Positions 1 through 11,148 of a stretch of 64,000 nucleotides of DNA are shown here, one piece after another. This DNA is from Aselliscus stoliczkanus. Taxonomy: Eukaryota; Chordata; Mammalia; Chiroptera; Hipposideridae. The position numbers were made by a program, and so were the translations under genes. Where the stretch lies: contig CM066728.1 in the NCBI GenBank assembly GCA_033961575.1, positions 101,136,852 through 101,200,851 on the forward strand, written 5' to 3'. The notes beneath the pieces are model-generated. The model was not told the DNA's origin, did not search any database, and saw only the letters and a program-made list of their open reading frames with translations. Positions within the stretch are counted from its first letter, which is position 1. Every line of letters starts with the position of its first letter.

Positions 1-290
1 ATATGGAATTCTATTCTTTTATTTTTGAGGAATCTCCACACTGCCTACCATAGCAGCTGTACCAATCTGCATTCCCACCAACAGTGTATGAGGGTTCCTT
101 TTTCTCCACAGCTTCTCCAACACTTGTTAGTATTGGCCTTATTGATAATAGCCATTCTAACAAGAAGACTAACTTTAGGTCTTCTTCTCATTTCAGTTTT
201 CCAATTGTATTTTCATCAAATGCATTTTATAAATACTTTATGATTTACAGACAATTGATTAGATATTTAATTGTTATTTTTTCTAATATG
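1..290 (-). mobile_element. L1 (LINE-1) fragment, antisense
   Basis: The plus strand reads like the antisense of a mammalian L1. A block on bad-contact cartridge-like wording common to L1 antisense is visible here: an accurate run about imported fragments 'attcccaccaacagtgtatg' at about 72-91, then 'cttctccaacacttgtta' and 'atagccattctaacaagaag'. The element runs off the left edge of the window, so its full extent cannot be judged. Short open frames here are accidental. Subfamily not assigned. Confidence 0.75.
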
Positions 291-565
291 TAAAAGAATA
301 TTTTGGATGTAGGCATTACCCACAATTTATAAATGGAAAAATTGAGTATTATATTATTATTGAGCAAGCAAATTGTGAAGCCAATTTACTGATTTTCTCT
401 AATTCTCTGACTCTTTTCATTCAGATATGCTGTCTTCCTGGGGGAAAATAATTTCAAAATTTGGGGGAACAAAGTCCCAGTCTTGTAGAATGTAAAGGAT
501 ACTTGGAAAGAAGTAATGTTTAAATATTATACTTCATAAAAAAAAAATGTGTGTGTCCATGACCT

Positions 566-640
566 GAATTGATTCTCATAATAACTCTGATGAGAGGGAC
601 TTAGATTCTAATTTTCCAGATGAAGAAAGTGAGCCTTAGT
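566..640 (+). repeat. MIR SINE fragment
   Basis: Core-like MIR wording: 'gattctcataataactctga' followed by 'ttttccagatgaagaaagtg'. This is the usual order of the MIR 3' half (Pol III-derived ancient SINE). Old and diverged, with no flanking duplication visible. Confidence 0.5.
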
Positions 641-660
641 AGTGAGTAATCTCTGTATTT

Positions 661-1917
661 TCCTTTTTCTAGATTCAACTTGTGCTAGTATTTACAGATT
701 CTAATGTAATTCTTCAATTATATTTTTAAATTATATCCCTATGTTAAATAAATAGTGCAATAACTTTAAGAAAGAAGTATTTAATCTGTTGTGTGAGCAT
801 GTTGACATTTAAGAGATGCAATTTTAAAAACGTACATGCACTTCTAAAACTTGGGTACATAAATGTTTCATATTGTACTTAAGATAAGCTCTAGAAACAC
901 AGATGACTGTATAATTCTTCATCGTTTTCAGAATTGTATCATATCGTTTTATTAAATTTGACTCACATAAAGTACCCCAATTCATTATGCAAAGTTGCTT
1001 CTGTAAATGCTAACATAGGATGAACTTTTGTCCCTATTAATGAATATTTAGCCTAAGGCCACAATTGATATTATTTTATTTGTAATGTGGACTTCACAGA
1101 AATTTTCCTACTCATAGGGTATATGTATTCATTCTTGCAAATTGCCTAGATCATCAAATTTATTTAATTTGTTTAAGACTATTTAAGGGAAAGTGAATAA
1201 GGCTTGAGTTTCAAATCCTGTGCTAGGATTTCTGACACTCAGTCTCATGACATTCACTATGAAGGGTCCTATCAAATTCTTCACAGTGTGCCTCATTATT
1301 TCCAAGGTCATTTATGCTTATCTAGCAGACATGCTGCCTGATAACAGACCACTTGGATATATGAAGGTGAAAAACAAGAAAAGAGCTCTATTAACAGGTG
1401 CTTTAGATACAAAGCATTGATTTCAAGTGTAAAACATTTTCTTTGTGTAAAAGACAGTGCATTGATTCAATGCATTCTCTGGTGAGTGCTGAAGTTGGTT
1501 AATCACATTAATTAGGTGCCACTTGATGGCATTCTTTTATGATCACCATCATGAGCACTGTCATAAGCAGAATTTTCTACAGCTCATTAATGAATGTCTC
1601 TGTGATCACATCTTAGGAGGGTTTATTATTACCTTGTCCTTACCTTGTAATCAAACATTGCTCTTATGGAAAGAAGACATTTCGAGAACGCCTACACTGA
1701 AAGCTAAGATGTTCTTAATCAGTCATTAGTGTCTCACAATTTATTTTTTCTCTTCCAAAATAACACTTTGAAATCCCAAGTAGTAACATTTTTTTTTCTT
1801 TTTCTTCTTTGGTGTTTCCCTTAGGCCTGATATTCAAATATTATCCTTCCATTAAAGATGACTTCTTGATGACACAAATTAATGTTTATACTTTCTATTA
1901 GTCATATAGACAACATG
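661..1917. other. AT-rich sequence without recognised features
   Basis: I see no gene, clear repeat or structured element. Two frames of 66 and 68 codons (1220-1420, 1523-1729) show no recognisable protein and have no splice or promoter context. Confidence 0.6.
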
Positions 1918-1965
1918 ATATGCATCAGATTCACCTGGAGAACTTTTAAAACATACATGTAGATT
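1918..1965 (+). repeat. MER5-like hAT transposon fragment
   Basis: The string 'gcatcagattcacctggaga' followed by an 'acttttaaaaca' motif resembles the interior of the MER5A non-autonomous hAT-Charlie family. Very short, so tentative. Confidence 0.4.
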
Positions 1966-2394
1966 TATGTTTAACATGACTAAAAATGAGCCTTAAGAAT
2001 ACGTATATTTCTTAAAAATTCAAAATATGAGTAATCTTCCATATAATGATATAACCTAGTATTTTGGCTGTCTTGGTTACTGAATTTAGTATTTCCACAA
2101 ATATCTATGTCATGCCTATTATATTCTATGTGCTTGGGATATTTTACACACTGATCTGCCCTCCGCAGCTCAAATTTAATAGAAGGAGATATAAAAATAA
2201 AAAAAGCATAATAGCAAATCCTACAAAACATTGCAAGAGATGAGATCCTCTAAAGAAAATATACAGCATTTAAAAAATGTTGATTTCAAACTTGCAAGAA
2301 ATTTACTGACACAGCCACACATATACATATATTTACATGTATGTTTCTAACAACACACGTTCATATCCACATTCTCATCCATTTCCACCTCAAT

Positions 2395-2455
2395 GTCACC
2401 ACTAATCTATATCTGTATCTGTATCTCTCTACCTCTGTCTCTATCTGTAGTACAT
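2395..2455. repeat. Degenerate TATCTG/TCTC pyrimidine-rich simple repeat
   Basis: Loose hexamer repetition of 'tatctg' and 'tctctc' type. It creates a 98-codon open frame (2341-2637) with low-complexity composition and no likely function. Confidence 0.5.
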
Positions 2456-2884
2456 ACATGTCTATCAACATTTGCCTGCTTAACCCCCTGCTCCTGCTTT
2501 CAAAGTGCAATCAATTCTCATTGTTTTTGTTGTACCTTTTGGTAGCCAGCTCCTTATATTTAAATGATGTACCCTATACAACTGATTTATTAGTTTTAAA
2601 CATAAACTTGCTTCCAATAATGATAGTTTATGATTAGGATCATAAGACACCTACTCCTCTCTGCTCACATTTCATGTAGATAGAATTGTTTAGCTAAATA
2701 ACAAACCACTTACATTATTTTCATCACTGTATAAATCTTTTTGAACCTAGAATCAAATTGTATACTATAACATTTCCTTTCTTTATAACTTTGCAGTTTT
2801 TAAATAGAATTTAGTAATGAAGGCTTTTTTTTGGGAGTAGTAGAGTTCCTTTTCTGAGTTGAATATAATTTTAAGATATTGCTA

Positions 2885-3440
2885 TAGTGTGGCCTAAAAC
2901 ATTGCTTCCGATATTGCTGATGAGAATATTAGCACCTGTCTATGAGAAGGCAGTTCCTCATGGGTGTCTCGTGAATGTCTTGTAAGCAGAGGACTGACCA
3001 CCTTTGTTCCAGTCTCTCCGTCCACAGATATTTGCAGAGCAAACAGCTTTAGAATATAGAGATAATGTCTCCTTCCTGAGCAATGGATAGGCACACGGCT
3101 GCCCATTATGGAAGAGCCCTGTTCCCACAGCCACCCACTGCTCATGAAGTCACATCATCCTCTCCGCCTTACTTTCTAGGAACTGAGGCTCATGGACTAT
3201 GTAAGAGCACATTGATTCTATGGCTACTGCTATTGCTGTGAGTGGTATGGTCTTCTGGGTCTGACCCAGAAGTCTCATGTCTTCTGTCAGTATCCAGAAA
3301 ACTGTGCCAGGCCAGCATGTTAGTTTGCTAGTAGGATAATGATTCAGACTCTTCAGGTTTCTCAACGATGCCTTAGGTATGCCCACTGCAGCCGGCACCA
3401 CCAGGCCACCTGCCTACACACCCAGCCTGACTCTTTAGTC
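2885..3440. other. GC-richer unclassified block, possibly an old LTR
   Basis: Base composition is clearly richer in G+C than the flanks. It contains two consecutive 83-codon minus-strand frames (2894-3145 and 3150-3401) that match no protein I recognise. The block resembles an old LTR or LTR-adjacent segment in texture, but I cannot find matching ends, a polyadenylation signal or a TSD, so the class is left open. Confidence 0.25.
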
Positions 3441-3618
3441 CCTACAAGAAATGGTTTCATTTCCAAGGCATAATCTCTCATTTTTTCAATAAGTTGTTCC
3501 CAAACACACACTTTTTCAGATTAAAGAACCTACCAGTTGCCCTTTTTCTCCAGGAGAATTATGTTTTATTCTTTAGAATTTGAATTTCTGAAATAGAGGC
3601 TCTAAAAATTTCTTTAAA

Positions 3619-3793
3619 TGCCTATTACTTTTTTTTTTTTTTTTCAACTGAGCCATCCTGCCACCTGTTAGCAGCTCAGTGGCCGCACAGCTCAGGCTGG
3701 GCATCGAACTGCTGTTGCTCAGAGCTCAGCTCGCACTCTTGAGCTAGCTCTTAACCAACTGAGCCACTTGGCCGACCCTGCCTATTACTTTTT
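3619..3793 (-). mobile_element. tRNA-derived SINE, type B (about 145 bp), with TSD
   Basis: Body about 3634-3778 in reverse orientation. Read on the minus strand it starts GGGTCGGCCAAGTGGCTCAG (a tRNA-like A box), continues through a B-box-like GTTCGA part, and ends near 'atggctcagttg' plus a poly(A), seen here as poly(T) from 3629. Both sides carry the 15-bp duplication 'tgcctattacttttt' (3619-3633 and 3779-3793), so this is one L1-mediated insertion. Confidence 0.9.
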
Positions 3794-4339
3794 AACACAT
3801 TCTCCTGATATATGAAATTATTAGCAAACCAACAAGGCTGTATTCATCTTTTTTTTTCTCCAAATTATCCTTTATTTACCACAGAAATTTAAAATTTTCT
3901 ACAACAGGTGTTTAATGTTTGTCTAAATCATAGCCCACTGGTATTTCTGTCAGCATTCTGCCTACTTTCATCACGCTTATTTTATTCTTATGGTTATGAA
4001 AATTTCCCTCAAAAGACATGGTTCTGTTTTTGTTCAAGGATAAGTAAATAATCTGTGGTCTACATATTCTCTCTTCGAGGATTTGTAAACATTCCAGATG
4101 AGTCTTTCACAGTAGATGGCACAAATTTCATACTACAAAACTTAATGGATAAACTGTATTTTTAATTTTTCTATGCTTTAGCTTATGATTTTAAGTACTA
4201 TTTCAATTTACTAGCTTGCATTAAGATTAATAAAATTTTATTAAATTTAAACTAAAATATAGTACATTCTAGTGTTTTTTCCCAAATAATTAGGGATTCT
4301 AAAGTTGTGCCAATATTTATTTTAATAATAATAATAGTT

Positions 4340-4430
4340 AACACATATATTAATTATGTTTGAAGCAGTATGCTAAGCACTATACATACATATATGAATC
4401 CTATATCTTAAAACAATTTTATAAGTTTTG
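4340..4430 (+). repeat. MIR SINE fragment
   Basis: Contains 'gtatgctaagcactatacat' followed by 'tgaatcctatatctt', the ordering typical of MIR. Diverged, with no TSD. Confidence 0.5.
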
Positions 4431-4440
4431 GCTTTTTCAT

Positions 4441-5474
4441 AGGCATTAATTTATAATAAAAATTTTCAAATGCATATTGCTAAAATCACTGTACATCCAA
4501 TTATGTACAATTTAAGACAGTGTCACACAATGTATTACAAAGCACTTTGGCAATATTAGACAATGCAAATCTTTATACATATGTTAAATTTTACTTCACA
4601 TACTCATTGTACAGGCTCATAGAATTTTTGTGTATGCAGGCTCAAATAATCATAAAAACTTCCACTAAAATTTAGTAATGTATTAAGGTACTGTGATACA
4701 GGCATAAAAATAGAAATATTTCTCCTAATGTGAAATGAAAAAGGAAAAACCAAACAAAACTATACGAGTTGGATTAACATATGTTATCCTACAGTTACAG
4801 TTGTGATTCTCCAAATGTCCATACAAGTATTTCATGTTTAATTAACGATCTCGCTTTAAAAATCAGAGTCATTTGCTGAGCTCTAGGGCAATCTTTCTAG
4901 ACAAGCACCTTTTGAGTTTATTTCTCCCTAGTGTTTTTCAAGCTTAATTAGGCGTTTGGATCCATGTTGAATGTATCAAGGGGCATATAGAAATTGTGAG
5001 TAAACATATTTCCTGGAAGCAAATAAAACATCATAAACTGGAAATTTTGTTAGAGTACACTTCACAGTGAGAGATGGTGAAATGAATTCTAGGAGATGAT
5101 ACAGCTTTGTCCCAAGTAAAGGATCTTGAAAGCATTTTTGTGATCATGTTTTTCTTTTGTTTTTTTAAGTATTGTTTAAGCATGGTGTGTAATAAGGAAG
5201 CGATAAAAGAAGAGGCAATGCCCAGATCATGTAAAATTGCTGTACCATAAAAGTAGATATTTTTTCCTTTAAGTGCAGAAACACAAAGTTGTTAAATATG
5301 CTGAACAAGTCTATGGCTTTTCTGTTTGAATGCTATAAAGGTCTTCCTGATGGCAGTCTCATAATTAGAATTACTATGGTTGGCTGTATTGGTGAAGCAG
5401 CTCTAACACTCACCCAAAGGAGGGAGAGAGAGGCTTCCCCTAAGTTTCCCCTTTAAGGTAAAATGATGGGATAG
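4441..5474. other. AT-rich sequence without recognised features
   Basis: No gene or confidently recognised repeat. Nothing longer than short accidental open frames. Confidence 0.6.
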
Positions 5475-5813
5475 AGTAGGTGTTCTCAAATGTGACCTCA
5501 AGATCCCTGGAAGTCCACCCAACACTTTTCAGAATTCTGTGAGGTCAAAACAAATTCCAAATGCTGTTATTAACGTTGTCCTTTTAGCTCTCATATTATC
5601 AGCTGGGTTTCCCAGAGGCTACATTACCTGTGCTGACATTATCACTCTGGCAAGTATTAGAATGTGTGCTTAAGGATTTTTTGTGTTTTAAAATGTTCTG
5701 TTTTAATGTATATTATGGTATCTATCTAGCAATGCAGTATCAGTTTTGTTCTTAATACTCCTTTTCATACTTTTTAAATATTGAGGACCCCAAAATGATT
5801 GAAAACAGTTGGA
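5475..5813 (-). mobile_element. Non-autonomous hAT-like DNA transposon, degraded
   Basis: The left end has 'taggtgttctcaaatgt'. The right end, read in reverse, has 'aactgttttcaatcatt'. These are imperfect inverted repeats of the hAT-Charlie kind (ends resembling CAGTGGTTCTCAAA). Near the right end 'gaccccaaaatgattgaaaa' also fits the inner edge of such elements. No coding capacity. Family and orientation are tentative. Confidence 0.45.
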
Positions 5814-5851
5814 ATAGAAGACTGTGATTGCTAAATTGGTAGACAAATAGA

Positions 5852-5872
5852 GATAGATGATGATGGATAGAT

Positions 5873-5913
<41 letters not shown>

Positions 5914-5988
5914 AAGGAAAGAAAGAAAGGGAGGGAGAGAGAGAGAGACAGAGAGAGACAGAGAGAGAGAGACGGAGAGAGAGAGTTA
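5852..5988. repeat. GATA tetranucleotide array followed by GA-rich tract
   Basis: About nine uninterrupted GATA units end at about 5912. An impure GGGAGA/GACAGA purine tract continues to 5988. Likely length-polymorphic. Confidence 0.95.
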
Positions 5989-6100
5989 TGTTAAGTAAGA
6001 TTTTGCATTCAAGGACTGGGTAGATAAAATATGGGACACATGAGTGTATAAGTAGAATTTACTATGCTACAACATGTTTTATAATACCATTTAGCTCACA

Positions 6101-6103
<3 letters not shown>

Positions 6104-6164
<61 letters not shown>

Positions 6165-6195
6165 AAGAAAGAAAGAAAGACAGAAAAGAAAGAAA
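6104..6195. repeat. (GA)n then (GAAA)n microsatellite
   Basis: A pure GA run of roughly 58 bp passes into GAAA units. One strand is all purine, so it can form triplex-type structure. No coding significance. Confidence 0.95.
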
Positions 6196-6724
6196 AGGAA
6201 AAGATTTCCCTTTTCTAGCCTGTTGTTTAAATAATCCCATTCTCTCCTACCATAAAAGAAGCACTTGGCTCACATGAAAGATCAGAAACCAGCTAATTCC
6301 TGACCACTTCGTGGTTTGGTTTGGGATGTGACTCAAGATAGTTCAACCAAAACCTTCCCCAAAATTCCACTCCAGCTGCTGGGGAAGCCTGCGCCCCAGG
6401 ATCCATGAGAAGTGTGTAAGTCTGAACAAATAGCCAGGACGTTTGCTGTAAGATAGAGAAATCCTGACTGAGAAAACAGCTAATGAAAGGGAAGATTCAA
6501 CTGACATATGGAGAGAGTGGAACCCTGGTGACATGATTTGAGCTCCTAAAACCCCAACATACTCACCAAATCTATAAATTATAATATATTGCACCTTTTC
6601 TTAAAAGATGTTAAACTACTCTGAGTTAGATTTAAATTGTAAATAAAATAACCTTGCCAAATATAACTTGATTATTTAAGTATTTCAGGGATATATCAAT
6701 GATATTTTATATGTGAACACATGC
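6196..6724. other. Unique sequence without recognised features
   Basis: One 83-codon minus-strand frame (6343-6594) shows no recognisable domain. I see no repeat family here. Confidence 0.55.
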
Positions 6725-6885
6725 CATGCTACTTGCACTCCATGCAGTAAGGTCAGTTAATTTTACTCTATTTAATTTTGAATTAATATCCCTATTTTAA
6801 AACTGAGCCAACTGAGGCATATAGTCATGTAAGTTGTTATTTGCTTAGACACAATAAAACCCAGGATTTTATTTCTACTGAAAAC
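6725..6885 (+). repeat. MIR SINE
   Basis: The line 'ccctattttaaaactgagcc' followed by 'aactgaggcatatagtca' and a 'acacaataaaacccaggatt' segment is the usual MIR central-to-3' order. Diverged by age. Confidence 0.65.
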
Positions 6886-8094
6886 TTGGTCTTATGCACT
6901 TACTGAAATTCCTTCCATTTCATATATTAAATTATGGAAAATAAAATTTAACGAAGTTTAAAGCTTTGGGAATACACCTAAATCCTCCCTATTAACGCAG
7001 CACTGAGAGTCTTCTGCTGAAAAGATTAATTCATTTGCCAAGTTCAGAGCATGTGAATCTGGTTGTTTTTGGAAAGAAAACAAAGAAATCACAGTCAGTA
7101 TCATGTAATTTCTGTTTAAGAATTAAAAGATAATTATAAATCTCAGCCTGAAGTGTCCTGGAAGAGAATAAAGCTGTAATTTTCTCAACAGTGAAGTTCA
7201 AATGATCGCATAAGAATTATGTTTTTTAAAGATAGAAATAACTGTTTTGCTTCTGATCTAATTTTTTTTCACAGTACATATATCTCAGGGCAGTACTAAT
7301 GAACTTTCCATCTCAGTATATTAAGGAGGGAAACAATGGCTTAACTTTTTTTTTCTTTAGCCAGGGAAGAAAATGACAATAGTCTCCAAGAAGGCTATCT
7401 AATGAGGAAGAATAATTTCAATGGGTCTCAAAACATTCACAGATATTGTTTTTCTAAGTCACACAATTAAATGTTAGTCTCAGAAAACTGCCAAAATTGT
7501 ATCAGCATCCACTCTGCTCTAATCCAGGCGATTTCAGACTTTCTGAAAAATTCCTTAAATTTTCTGCAATAGTGAGCTGTAAATCCATGACGACTGCAAT
7601 CATGTTAGGGTGGATGGGGGAGGTCATGGGAGCCAAGTGGGCAGAACATTATTTGAAACTCAAATTTTTATATGATTTTGTATCACAATTAATGTGACAA
7701 CAATAATATTTATATTATTGATTTCGTTGGTTTAGCAAATGTATATATATTTCCCTTCGTTTAAGAGAATTTCTGCTTCTGAGCAATCATCTCAACTAAT
7801 AACTTTATAATATATGACGATTTGATTATTTAAGAAAAGAACCAAGAGGCCGGGGTTAAAATGACAAAAGTTAGCCACTCAGGGGACTATGCATTGTCTC
7901 CAACCAGGGGCTTCTAAGTCCAGAAAAATGTTCATTTTGGCCTCCACATTTAGGCTGCCAGCCAGTGACATCTGTCCTCCAGAAAGGTGCAAAGATAACC
8001 ACGTGCCTTTATTTGTGAGTTACCACATGCCTGTCAGGATTAATGTTTAATAAATAAAGCTGTCTACACCCACCTTGGAGGGTTTAGGATTTTG
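6886..8094. other. AT-rich sequence without recognised features
   Basis: No supported gene. Poly(T) at about 7262-7270 and 7348-7357 is unremarkable. The 66-codon frame at 7497-7697 has no recognisable content. Confidence 0.55.
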
Positions 8095-8185
8095 TAATCT
8101 AATGCTATGGCGATAATCATATTGCAATAAATGTGTATCAAATCAACACATTGTACACTTAAAACTTACACAATGTTAAAAAGGT
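8095..8185 (+). mobile_element. L1 3' end fragment
   Basis: The words 'taatgctatggcgataatca', 'aacacattgtacacttaaaa' and 'cttacacaatgtt' match the wording of mammalian L1 3'UTR ends. Short and old, with no complete tail or TSD. Confidence 0.55.
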
Positions 8186-8291
8186 TGGCTAAAAATTGTG
8201 CAGTGCAGCATTCAATGTTAGAAAACCAATAGCTACCTTTATACCTGTCTTCATCATGAAGTGTGAAGAATATTTTTTAAAATCCAAACTT

Positions 8292-8432
8292 TCAAGGAGT
8301 TTTTGTTGTTGTTGTTGTTGTTGTTTTGGGCAGTGTTACTGGCCCTCATATGTGGGATCCAAACCATGGCTGCTGGCGTCCCAAGCCAGCTCTTAACCAA
8401 CGCACCACTTGGCCGGCCCTCAAGGAGTTTTT
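8292..8432 (-). mobile_element. tRNA-derived SINE, type A (about 115 bp), with TSD
   Basis: Body about 8305-8419. The minus strand starts GGGCCGGCCAAGTGG and ends in the GGGCCAGTAACACTGCCC trailer. The tail is not pure poly(A) but a (CAA)n run, seen here as (GTT)n. Flanking duplications 'tcaaggagttttt' lie at 8292-8304 and 8420-8432. Two 66-codon open frames here are artefacts of the tail repeat. Confidence 0.92.
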
Positions 8433-8631
8433 ATTCTAGTCATATTTCTTTTTTTAATTATGAATATGTAATTGCTAACCATATAATGATTAAATTTTCT
8501 TAGCAAAAAACAAACAAACAAAAAACCTGAATATTAAATCCAGTCAATTAAGTGATAAAATAAGATTGTTTATTTCAAATGGAGAAAATAATGACAAAGC
8601 ACAAGTGTTGAGTACTCATACCACTCAAAGA

Positions 8632-8712
8632 CAGGGTTCTCAAACTTGCATCAGAATCCCCAGGGTGTCTGAGTTTTTAAAGTTCCCTATAAAATTCCAA
8701 TTCGTAACCAAG
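8632..8712 (+). repeat. MER5A-like hAT fragment
   Basis: Contains 'gttctcaaacttgcatcaga' then 'atccccaggg' and a downstream 'ttccaattcgtaacca' stretch, as in the left part of MER5A. No full copy and no 8-bp TSD seen. Confidence 0.5.
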
Positions 8713-9308
8713 ACTGAGAGCTATTGAAATCTCTCAGCACCTATGTGTATGAATACTGCACAGTACAGCATGCATTTAGGGGCTTTAGTGACTTGGAAAC
8801 AACAGAATGTCCAGCAAAAATCCATACACTGAGAGAAGAATAATTGTGGGAAAATGCTGGTACAGTGATATTTTCCTAGGAGATATTCAGCTCCTAGTGT
8901 CAAGTAAGTACACAATATCTGCAGACAGGTCTCAGCACTGGCTGTCCAATTTGCTTATGTATTAGGTTATCTAGGCTTCAAACATGACTGACACCTGTAT
9001 CTTCCCCTCTAAGGTTCTGAATTAATTTTTCTGGGTAACAGCCATTAATAACTTAAAGCTCTTCCTCGGGTGATTTCTTCTTAAATTTTAAAACACAGAA
9101 TTTATAGCAATGACTACAAAAATCAGCATGCATTTCAAATAAGTGTTGTGAAGAGGAATGGATAGACATCTGTTTCCATAAAACAATGTTGACAAATAGA
9201 GCATCATTTCAGATAAAAATATTGAGACTTCAGAAGTCTTTAAAGAAGACATGGGTTTTTCCTACACATATTCCTATGTTTGAGACGACATTTGGAGCAA
9301 AACAGATA

Positions 9309-9362
<54 letters not shown>

Positions 9363-9402
9363 TATATATCTATATCTATAGATATAGATATAGATAATAT
9401 GT
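9309..9402. repeat. (TG)n(TA)n microsatellite with imperfect GATATA/TATC inverted tail
   Basis: A short TG run passes into about 21 TA units. A mirrored 'tatctatatctatagata' segment follows. Both strands give spurious Tyr/Ile repeat open frames (75 and 64 codons) that should not be annotated. Confidence 0.95.
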
Positions 9403-9823
9403 TTACAAATTAATTCTGAAAGCTCTAAGCCCAAAAAATTCCTTTAAAAAATATTGATGCCTTACAGACACATGAAAATCTGTTCATCTGCTGTAACACA
9501 TTTAACTGAGCCTCAATTGTTTGCCTCCTGCTGTGTCACATCATGGTAGTGTTTGCATGGTGGGCTTTGGCCAGGGAGACTTGATCAAATTTGATTTACC
9601 ATTCACAATCAGGACTCTTTAAACAGCAATCATTTCCTGATAGGATTAAGTTATTCCACTAAAATTGTTTCCTGCATTAGATAAATTGCATTAGTCAACA
9701 CTTGATAGGTTGTGATTATGGAAAATCAATTGATAATTTTTTTTATATTCATGAGTAAGCTATCGCTGAATCATATTAGTTTTGTGTTGGATGAAAAATT
9801 AATAATTATCTAGTCCTTCAATT

Positions 9824-9836
9824 AGTACATGATACT

Positions 9837-9893
<57 letters not shown>

Positions 9894-10307
9894 TTTTATT
9901 GGGGAAGTGGAGAAGGGGAACAGTGTTGGGGAACTGGGGAAGGGGAACAGCCAAGTTGTTGTCCTTCAATCTTAGTTGTGGAGGGCGCAGATAGCTCAGC
10001 TCCAAGTCAAGTCACCATCTGGTTGCCTCCTGGCAGCTCAGGGCAGCTCAGCTCAAGGTGCCGTGTTCAATCTTAGTTGCCGGTGGGCATAGCCCACCAT
10101 CCCAAGCAGGAGTACAACTGACAACCTTGTTGTTAGGAGCACGTGCTCTCACCAGCTGAGCGATACTGACATTGGCAGTTCAGCTGCAGCTCAGCTTAGG
10201 CACAGCTCTCTGGCCCAATTGGGAATCAAACCAGTGACCCCATTGCTCAGAGCTTGTGCTCTTAACCATCTGAGCCACTCGGCCTGCTCCAATACATGAC
10301 ACTCTTA
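9824..10307 (-). mobile_element. Composite (two tRNA-like units) SINE of VES-like type with TSD
   Basis: Near-identical duplications 'agtacatgatactctt' (9824-9839) and 'aatacatgacactctt' (10291-10306) bracket the insertion, with two mismatches. On the minus strand it opens with a tRNA-like head GGAGCAGGCCGAGTGGCTCAG (10290 downward). A second A-box-like unit 'cgctcagctggtgagagc' follows at about 10142-10160. A body of about 100 bp then ends 'ccaataaaat' at about 9893. That end carries an AATAAA signal directly before a TC-rich tail, the layout of T+ class SINEs. The tail has become a (TA)n(GA)n microsatellite (9841-9892). The interest lies in the two tRNA heads and in the shared tail with the copy at 24.5 kb. 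Confidence 0.88.
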
Positions 10308-11062
10308 TCTCAGGCAGGTCACCATTGTATCTCTTCAACTTCAAAAAGTATTATCCATACCAAAAATATAGTTATTGTTTTAATAGTGTAAATGGTAAAA
10401 ACAGCATATTTAATGAAGTTAAACAAAATTAAATACATTAGCAAAGCATGATCTAAACTATTGTGACTCAGAAAAGCATCTCAATAAATAGCTACATACA
10501 TGTATTTTATAAAAATGATTCCCAATGGAAATCAGTTAATATGAAATACAAATAATTTTTAATGAAATATAATTAATTGCCCTACATGTGTAACCTAACT
10601 GTAGAAAGAAGGAAATACAAATTAAACTTTTTAAAAATTTTGCATATGATGAATTTTTAAGAATATCTTTACATCTGGGAATTTCTGAAAAGGAAAAATT
10701 TTGTTATAAATGCTTTAATAACATGATTGGAATACTTGTATGGTTTACCCTCTTGTAGTAGCATCATACCTAAGTCACCTCAAATTCTGTCTATTGCCAA
10801 AGTTGGAAGGTCTCTATAAATGTTTCAGAACAATGCTTCAGGGAATCCTCTTTGAGAACATTTGTCTTGGTTGAGTAATGTGGAGTTTCAGTTCTAGAAT
10901 TTACCTTTCTATCCTGCACCTTGACAGTCACAGTTTGTTGTGAAAATTGTGAGTTTGCTGTGTCCAGAAGCCTCTTCTACACCGCACACTCCAGCCACAC
11001 AGTTCTGAATTTTCATTTGTTTTTTTTCTCATCATCATGAAGGGGCTCATTCTGAGTGAAAC
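10308..11062. other. AT-rich sequence without recognised features
   Basis: No gene or repeat recognised. The 90-codon minus-strand frame at 10928-11200 runs through the mariner element and is not a gene. Confidence 0.55.
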
Positions 11063-11148
11063 TATTGGGTTGTCGGAAAAGTCATGACATATTTTTTTCC
11101 TTTGTTTTTGTTGCAAAAATGCGTCATGACTTTTCCAGCAACCCAATA
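11063..11148. mobile_element. 82-bp mariner-type miniature element (MITE), TA-flanked
   Basis: The element occupies 11065-11146 and is flanked on both sides by TA (11063-11064, 11147-11148), the target duplication of Tc1/mariner transposition. The ends form 24-bp inverted repeats, starting 'ttgggttgtcggaaaagtca' and ending 'ttttccagcaacccaa', separated by a T-rich loop of roughly 34 bp. It has no coding capacity and would need a transposase in trans. Size and layout are like the human MADE1 element, though the sequence differs. Confidence 0.93.

Noticed and set aside
5852..5988. Regular GATA array considered as a CRISPR-like repeat
   Set aside because: There are no spacers. It is a plain tetranucleotide microsatellite in a mammalian genome.
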